From Pectobacterium fontis (lineage in GTDB: Bacteria; Pseudomonadota; Gammaproteobacteria; Enterobacterales; Enterobacteriaceae): a stretch of DNA of 64,000 bases. A program made the position numbers and the translations under genes. Positions within the stretch are counted from its first letter, which is position 1, and every line of letters starts with the position of its first letter. Below, in pieces: positions 59,122 through 64,000 of the stretch. The stretch lies in the NCBI RefSeq assembly GCF_000803215.1, contig NZ_JSXC01000003.1, positions 28,138 to 92,137 on the forward strand. Reading direction: 5' to 3'. The notes below the pieces were generated by a model. It saw only the letters and a list, made by a program, of their open reading frames with translations, ran no database searches and was not told the origin of the DNA.

Positions 59122-60381
59122 ATGGCCCTGACAGATACCAAGGTACGTTCTGCTAAACCCGAGGAAAAAGAGTATTCGCTGGTTGATGGCGACGGCATGT
59201 TTTTGCTAGTTCATCCCAATGGCTCAAAATACTGGCGCTTTCGTTTTCGCTTCGGTGGCAAACAACACCTGATGGCATTTGGCGTCTATCCCGAAGTTTC
59301 ATTGATTGATGCCAGACAGAAGCGTGAAGCTGCCAGAAAGTTGGTTGCTGCGGGCATTGATCCGCGTGAGCAAAAACGTGCGGTACAAGAAGAACAGGCG
59401 AAGGCGGTATTCACCTTTGAATTTGTAGCCAGAGAGTGGCACGCCACCAATCAAAAGTGGTCGGAAGAGCACAGCCGCCGCGTGCTGAAAAGCCTCGAAG
59501 ATAATCTCTTCTCCGCTATTGGTAAACGCAACATTGCTGAACTCAAAACGCGAGACCTCTTAGCCCCTATCAAGGTAGTGGAACAGTCTGGTCGTCTAGA
59601 AGTCGCCTCACGACTTCAGCAACGTACAACCGCAATAATGCGTTACGCGGTACAGAGCGGATTAATTGACTACAACCCGGCGCAGGAAATGGCGGGCGCT
59701 GTTGCGTCGAGTAATCGGCAACATCGTCCTGCACTGGAACTAAAGCATACTCCCGAGCTGCTTCAACGCATTGATAGCTATACCGGCAGACCATTAACTC
59801 GTCTGGCGGTAGAGTTGACGCTACTGATCTTTATCCGTTCCAGCGAACTGCGCTTTGCCCGTTGGTCAGAGATCGATTTTGAAACATCAATGTGGACCAT
59901 TCCCCCTGAGCGTGAACCCATCGAAGGAGTGAAACATTCCCATCGAGGTTCTAAGATGCGTACTCCGCATCTGGTGCCACTGTCACGACAGGCGCTGGTT
60001 ATCTTGAAGCAGATACAGCAATTCAGCGGTAACCATGAATTGATCTTTATTGGCGATCACGATCCGCGTAAACCAATGAGTGAAAACACAGTGAATAAGG
60101 CGCTGCGAGTAATGGGGTACGACACGAAGGTTGAGGTCTGCGGTCACGGCTTCAGGACAATGGCCTGTAGCTCGCTGATTGAATCGGGGTTATGGTCGAG
60201 GGATGCAGTGGAGCGCCAGATGAGCCATATGGAACGTAACTCGGTACGGGCGGCGTATATCCACAAGGCGGAGCACTTAGACGAGCGCAAGCTAATGCTG
60301 CAATGGTGGGCAGATTATCTGGATGCTAATCGGGAGAAGGCGGTAAGTGCGTTTGATTTTGGGAAGTTGAATAGAAATTAA
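59122..60381 (+). CDS. P4-type tyrosine integrase (genomic island)
   Basis: It integrates and excises the element at leuX. ATG at 59122 is preceded by GGAAGGATAA and gives 419 residues, beginning MALTDTKVRSAKPEEKEYSL, the usual opening (DUF4102 arm-binding domain). A SAM-like core-binding domain spans about residues 100-190. Catalytic residues are Arg239 (IRSSELRFARW), His342-x-x-Arg345 (HGFRTMA) and Tyr379 (AAYIHK). All are present, so the enzyme looks functional. It lies 200 bases from leuX on the same strand, the standard arrangement. Confidence 0.95.
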   Translation: MALTDTKVRSAKPEEKEYSLVDGDGMFLLVHPNGSKYWRFRFRFGGKQHLMAFGVYPEVSLIDARQKREAARKLVAAGIDPREQKRAVQEEQAKAVFTFEFVAREWHATNQKWSEEHSRRVLKSLEDNLFSAIGKRNIAELKTRDLLAPIKVVEQSGRLEVASRLQQRTTAIMRYAVQSGLIDYNPAQEMAGAVASSNRQHRPALELKHTPELLQRIDSYTGRPLTRLAVELTLLIFIRSSELRFARWSEIDFETSMWTIPPEREPIEGVKHSHRGSKMRTPHLVPLSRQALVILKQIQQFSGNHELIFIGDHDPRKPMSENTVNKALRVMGYDTKVEVCGHGFRTMACSSLIESGLWSRDAVERQMSHMERNSVRAAYIHKAEHLDERKLMLQWWADYLDANREKAVSAFDFGKLNRN

Positions 60382-60401
60382 TTGAAAGAATTGATATGTG
60401 T

Positions 60402-60432
60402 AAGGCATACGCTTGTTATGCCTTCTTTTTTT
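60402..60432 (+). terminator. Terminator after the integrase
   Basis: AAGGCATA-CGCTTGT-TATGCCTT is followed by CTTTTTTT, 20 bases after the integrase stop codon. Confidence 0.85.
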
Positions 60433-60593
60433 GTCTACTTCCACTTACACAATTCCCTTTATAAATGATCGTTTTTTGGGCGTAGCAAACTACTTAATCG
60501 AATGTACCTCCCTGTTACATTGAACAACTACAATTGCGAGCTTGGCTCCAGTAATCAAGGGTTTTACACTGTGTTATCTTAAAAGAGCACGTA

Positions 60594-60612
60594 ACTAAGT
60601 TATCTGCTTAGT
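60594..60612 (+). promoter_or_regulatory. Inverted repeat upstream of the HARE-HTH gene
   Basis: ACTAAG-TTATCTG-CTTAGT lies 42-60 bases before the start of the next gene, in an AT-rich stretch. It could be an operator for the restriction-modification genes; there is no direct support. Confidence 0.35.
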
Positions 60613-60654
60613 AATGAGGTTAAATTCTCGTTGTTAGAGGTAAGAGCAGGAGCC

Positions 60655-61584
60655 ATGACCAGTCGTCCCCAAATGATCATTAATGTTTTACAGACAAATT
60701 CTGGACAACAGCTTACAGCGCGTCAACTGGCACAAAAAATCATCGAAACTTATGCAGATGAGTTAGTCGAAAAACGTAAAAATACGCGCTTTGGCTGCGA
60801 TGAGGACTTTCTCAGTCAAATGGCTGCTGAAATCGGTGCTGATTTACCTCGAGCTAAATCAATATGCCCACAAGTAATGACACGGGACAAGCCTCGACCG
60901 CGACTATTCTATTGGGGTGATGAGCTTACAGATAGCGTTCAGGAAAAACCACTTGCTGATATCCCCTTTGTGCCTTCGGAAGAAACGGCGAATTTCACTG
61001 AACATGCACTTTATCCGTTGTTGATTGACTACCTTTCAGAAGAAGAGGAGTTGCTTTGCCGCCGTATCGATGAAAAGCGTTCAAGTAACAACAAAGGCTT
61101 AGGGGCAAATCATTGGCTTTATCCCGATATAGTTGCGCTACAGCCCCTCGATAAGGGCTGGGATACTGTAGTGCAAAACTGCGTTCGCCATAGCGAAGGG
61201 CGTTTAACCCGCCTGTGGTCGTTTGAAGTAAAACGCCAACTTAATCGTAGCAATGTTCGAGAATGTTTTTTCCAGGCAGTGAGCAATTCAAGTTGGGCTC
61301 ACTTTGGCTATCTTGTCACGACCGAAATAAATGAAGATAAGCAGCGTGGCGTTGAAAGAGAGCTGCAAATGTTGTGTGCATTGCATGGTATCGGTGTGCT
61401 CCTACTTAACCCGCAAGACCCTGGTAATAGCCAAACTTTGATCCCGGCGCGCGAGCGAACAAGCATTGACTGGCAATCCGTCAACCGCTTGGTCGTAGAG
61501 AACAAGGATTTTAAAGAGTTTATCGATCTGGTTTCTGATTATCACCAGACAGGAAAAGTACATAAGGCGTTGTGGAACAGATAA
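60655..61584 (+). CDS. HARE-HTH plus PD-(D/E)XK nuclease-like protein (HrgA/COG2958-type), restriction-associated
   Basis: This 309-residue protein (ATG at 60655) is of unknown function. The N-terminal part (MIINVLQTNSGQQLTARQLA to about residue 60) looks like a HARE-HTH winged helix. The C-terminal half has a PD-(D/E)XK-like core: YPDIVAL with Pro157-Asp158, then FEVK with Glu191-Val192-Lys193, preceded by a helix EHALYPLLIDYL. I place it in the HrgA/COG2958 group, which is often next to type I restriction-modification genes. It is 62 bases before hsdM and probably co-transcribed. Whether it cuts DNA, regulates or modulates HsdR is open. Domain calls are by eye. Confidence 0.65.
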   Translation: MTSRPQMIINVLQTNSGQQLTARQLAQKIIETYADELVEKRKNTRFGCDEDFLSQMAAEIGADLPRAKSICPQVMTRDKPRPRLFYWGDELTDSVQEKPLADIPFVPSEETANFTEHALYPLLIDYLSEEEELLCRRIDEKRSSNNKGLGANHWLYPDIVALQPLDKGWDTVVQNCVRHSEGRLTRLWSFEVKRQLNRSNVRECFFQAVSNSSWAHFGYLVTTEINEDKQRGVERELQMLCALHGIGVLLLNPQDPGNSQTLIPARERTSIDWQSVNRLVVENKDFKEFIDLVSDYHQTGKVHKALWNR

Positions 61585-61646
61585 AACGACAGAAGTCTTT
61601 AACCATAAACTTAAGATTAAAATGATATTGAAAGGAATAAACCGTA

Positions 61647-63905
61647 GTGGACTACCAAGAATTAAAACAACTCGAAGATGACCTTTGGGAAGCCGCTGAC
61701 CAACTTAGGGCCAATTCTAAACTTACGGCTAGTGAGTATTCCATGCCTGTACTTGGCCTGATTTTTCTGCGCCACGCTACAACTCGTTTTAACGATCTCC
61801 TGCCCGAAGTAGAGAAAGCAATACCCGCTAGGGCTACAGGGGCATTGCGTGAAGAACGTATTAAGCTGGGCTTCCAGGGCAAGGCAGCTATCTATTTACC
61901 TGAAACAGCCCGCTACGACTATTTGGCTTCTTTACCTGCTGATACAAATGTTGGTGAAGTTCTTCGTGACGCTATGATTGCCATTGAGGAATCAGTGACT
62001 GACCAGCAGGGTAACAAGCTACTTGAGGGAGCTCTGCCAAAAGACTATTTAGGCTTCGAGCAAGATCTACTGGCCGAACTGATCAAAATCTTCAACCGCC
62101 CAGCTTTACAGACAGCTACTGGTGATGTTTTTGGCCGTATCTATGAATACTTTCTGAATCAATTTGCGCAGAGCGGCGCGCAAGAAGGTGGTGAATTCTT
62201 CACTCCGCCAAGTTTGGTTCGCATGATTGTGAACGTGATAGAACCTGACCATGGTATTGTGTTTGATCCTGCTTGCGGTTCAGCAGGTATGTTTGTGCAA
62301 ACGGGACATTTCATTAAAGAAGTGCGGCATAAGCAAACTGTCGATACTGACATTACATTTTACGGGCAAGAAAAAGCAGATCTTAACAGTAAGTTAGCGC
62401 GTATGAACCTGGCAGTGCATGGGCTGGAGGGGCAAATCCGTATTGGCAACACCTTTTACGAAGATCACCACCAGTTAGTTGAGAAATGTGATTTTGTTAT
62501 GGCTAACCCTCCTTTTAACGTTGATGGAGTGCAAGTTGCCAAGATCAAGAGTCAGGTAGGTGAGAATCAAACTGGTCGCCTGCCTTTCGGCTTACCTGGA
62601 ATTGCAGGCAAGAGCAAAGGAAAGAATGGAGGGGATGGGGAAACTATTTCCAACGCCAATAGTTTGTGGATCCAGTATTTTTACAGCTATCTGAATGATA
62701 TTGGCCGCGCAGGTTTTGTTATGGCCTCCAGCGCTTCTGATGCGGGTAATAAGGATAAAGAAATCCGCCAAAAATTAGTAGAAACAGGCCACGTGGATGT
62801 AATGATCTCCGTCGGTCCGAAGTTCTTCTATACGCGTAGCCTGCCATGCACGTTGTGGTTCTTCGATAAAAGTAAATCTGATGAGCTGTTAGATACTGTG
62901 TTGATGATCGACGCGCGCAATATTTATACAGTGATGTCTGCTCGTTCACATGTGTTTTCTGATGAGCAATTGGCTAACCTCACCGCTATCACTTGGTTAT
63001 ACCGAGGTGAACATGAGCGTTTCAATGAGCTATTAGGTAGCTATCAAAGTAAAGTAGGCCAATATCTTGCAATGCTGCCTGAGCGTTTGGCTAATGACAA
63101 ACAACAGATTGACGTTCTTGCATCAGCGTTGCGGGGTTTTGCGAAGCTAACTGAAGATAATTCAGCGGTTGCATCTGTACGTCAGAAATTAGGTGAAGAC
63201 CATGGTATTACCGATGAGATATTGGAAGAATTTCGTGCCAATTATTCCTCTCTTGTTGAGCAATCGTCTCATTGGAATGTGACTCTCTCATCCATCCAGA
63301 AAGAGGCAACGCAACTTCAAAACGAAATTGAAGTGCTTCCTAAGGATGTGCCCTTTACTCAACGTAAAGCACTACAAACACGATTGGACGAGAGCAATCC
63401 TAAGTTAAAAGCTGCACTGCTCGTTTTGGAGGCCAGACATAAGGGTTGGATAACGTTGCTAGACATGGCAGAGAAAACTTTGCGAGCCCGTCAGTGGGGG
63501 GGATATGCAGGTGAAAAGGCTCGTGAGGCAAAGAAGGCTTTACAGCCATGTGATGTGAAGAAGCGTGAAAATGCAACTGTACGGGATCAAAGTGTTAAGG
63601 CTTTCAAACATGCTAGCTATTTTGTAGCTCAGGGACATTGGTTAATAAGCCGTTTTCCTTTGGGTTTGTATGACGATGTGGCGGGGTTGTGTAAAGTTGT
63701 ATCACGGCAGGATATTGCTGAGAAAGACTATTCACTTACGCCTGGTAGATATGTGGGGGTAGGGGATGTTGTTCAAAGTGACGGTGACAGTGAGGTTTTC
63801 AAAATACGCATGCAAGAGATTCATGAAGAAATTTCCTATTTGAATCAGAAGGCTGAAGACATTTCAGAATGTATTCAAAGCAACTTTCAGGGGTTGTTAG
63901 GATGA
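61647..63905 (+). CDS. hsdM: Type I restriction-modification methylase subunit HsdM
   Basis: The N6-adenine methyltransferase subunit that with HsdS protects host DNA. The 752-residue protein starts at GTG 61647, after AAAGGAATAA. An N-terminal helical domain (DLWEAADQLRANSKLTASEY) precedes the methyltransferase domain with AdoMet motif DPACGSAGMF (207-216) and catalytic NPPF (287-290); EGGEFFTPPSLVRMIV is also typical. After residue about 470 a C-terminal extension predicted to be coiled coil makes it some 200 residues longer than classical EcoKI-type HsdM. It overlaps hsdS by four bases. Confidence 0.93.
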   Translation: MDYQELKQLEDDLWEAADQLRANSKLTASEYSMPVLGLIFLRHATTRFNDLLPEVEKAIPARATGALREERIKLGFQGKAAIYLPETARYDYLASLPADTNVGEVLRDAMIAIEESVTDQQGNKLLEGALPKDYLGFEQDLLAELIKIFNRPALQTATGDVFGRIYEYFLNQFAQSGAQEGGEFFTPPSLVRMIVNVIEPDHGIVFDPACGSAGMFVQTGHFIKEVRHKQTVDTDITFYGQEKADLNSKLARMNLAVHGLEGQIRIGNTFYEDHHQLVEKCDFVMANPPFNVDGVQVAKIKSQVGENQTGRLPFGLPGIAGKSKGKNGGDGETISNANSLWIQYFYSYLNDIGRAGFVMASSASDAGNKDKEIRQKLVETGHVDVMISVGPKFFYTRSLPCTLWFFDKSKSDELLDTVLMIDARNIYTVMSARSHVFSDEQLANLTAITWLYRGEHERFNELLGSYQSKVGQYLAMLPERLANDKQQIDVLASALRGFAKLTEDNSAVASVRQKLGEDHGITDEILEEFRANYSSLVEQSSHWNVTLSSIQKEATQLQNEIEVLPKDVPFTQRKALQTRLDESNPKLKAALLVLEARHKGWITLLDMAEKTLRARQWGGYAGEKAREAKKALQPCDVKKRENATVRDQSVKAFKHASYFVAQGHWLISRFPLGLYDDVAGLCKVVSRQDIAEKDYSLTPGRYVGVGDVVQSDGDSEVFKIRMQEIHEEISYLNQKAEDISECIQSNFQGLLG

Positions 63906-63991
63906 GTTGGAACGAAGTTATTTTCGAAGACATCATTACTGATAGTGCTTTTGGTCCGCGTTTTAGTGGAGACTGTTATGATGTGTATTAG
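63902..63991 (+). pseudogene. hsdS: Start of type I specificity subunit hsdS, interrupted by a stop codon
   Basis: ATG at 63902 overlaps the hsdM stop (ATGA). The frame reads MSWNEVIFEDIITDSAFGPR and on through FSGDCYDVY to TAG at 63989-63991, only 29 residues. The beginning resembles the first strands of an HsdS target-recognition domain (SAFGPRFSGDCYD). A frame shift after GDCYD keeps an open frame to the window edge. So hsdS is frameshifted, broken, or replaced here; only 9 bases remain after the stop, so this cannot be settled. A sequencing error near the edge would explain it too. Confidence 0.6.
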
Positions 63992-64000
63992 CTCAGACTT

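Overview
The window is chromosomal DNA of an enterobacterium. Gene content and protein sequence point to the soft-rot Pectobacteriaceae, most likely Pectobacterium; this genus call is an inference, because no 16S gene is present. The backbone follows the E. coli order rep-gppA-rhlB-trxA-rho-ECA operon-yifK-tRNAs-(aslBA)-glmZ-hemYXDC-cyaA-cyaY-lptM-dapF-yigA-xerC-yigB-uvrD-corA-rarD-yigI-pldA-recQ-rhtB-pldB-yigL, with lineage-specific replacements.

Region by region. 1-6.3 kb: the 3' end of rep, gppA, rhlB, trxA and rho, with two versions of one palindromic intergenic repeat. 6.3-18.5 kb: a complete enterobacterial common antigen (ECA) operon, wecA to wecG, except that rffH is absent. 18.5-20.8 kb: the amino-acid permease yifK/thrP with a likely GcvB target site, then a four-tRNA operon (Arg-CCG, His-GTG, Leu-CAG, Pro-TGG). 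20.9-28.8 kb: where E. coli has aslBA, this genome has a phytase-like acid phosphatase and a cluster of an aspartase/fumarase-family lyase, a GNAT acetyltransferase, a polar amino-acid ABC importer, an M20 deacylase and a TauE-type exporter. Its composition fits import and breakdown of a succinylated sulfur amino acid such as S-(2-succino)cysteine. 28.9-29.4 kb: the sRNA GlmZ with a readable sigma-54/GlrR/IHF control region. 29.5-33.5 kb: hemCDXY. 33.8-52.4 kb: cyaA, an inserted MFS transporter, cyaY, lptM, dapF-yigA-xerC-yigB, uvrD with a LexA box, corA with a candidate leader peptide, rarD, yigI, pldA, recQ, rhtB, pldB and yigL.

52.5-58.3 kb: divergent glpT and glpABC, for glycerol-3-phosphate uptake and anaerobic oxidation, sharing a control region with CRP-, FNR- and GlpR-like sites. 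At 58.36-58.51 kb there is a Fur box followed by the sRNA RyhB, with a longer 5' part than in E. coli.

58.8-64 kb: tRNA-Leu(CAA) (leuX), a known island integration site, followed by a P4-type integrase and the start of a defence island: a HARE-HTH/PD-(D/E)XK-like protein, a long type I methylase HsdM, and the first codons of HsdS, which run into a stop codon 11 bases before the window edge.

The observations most worth follow-up are the lyase/GNAT/M20/ABC/TauE cluster, the HARE-nuclease plus HsdM arrangement with interrupted hsdS, the complete GlmZ control region and the extended RyhB.
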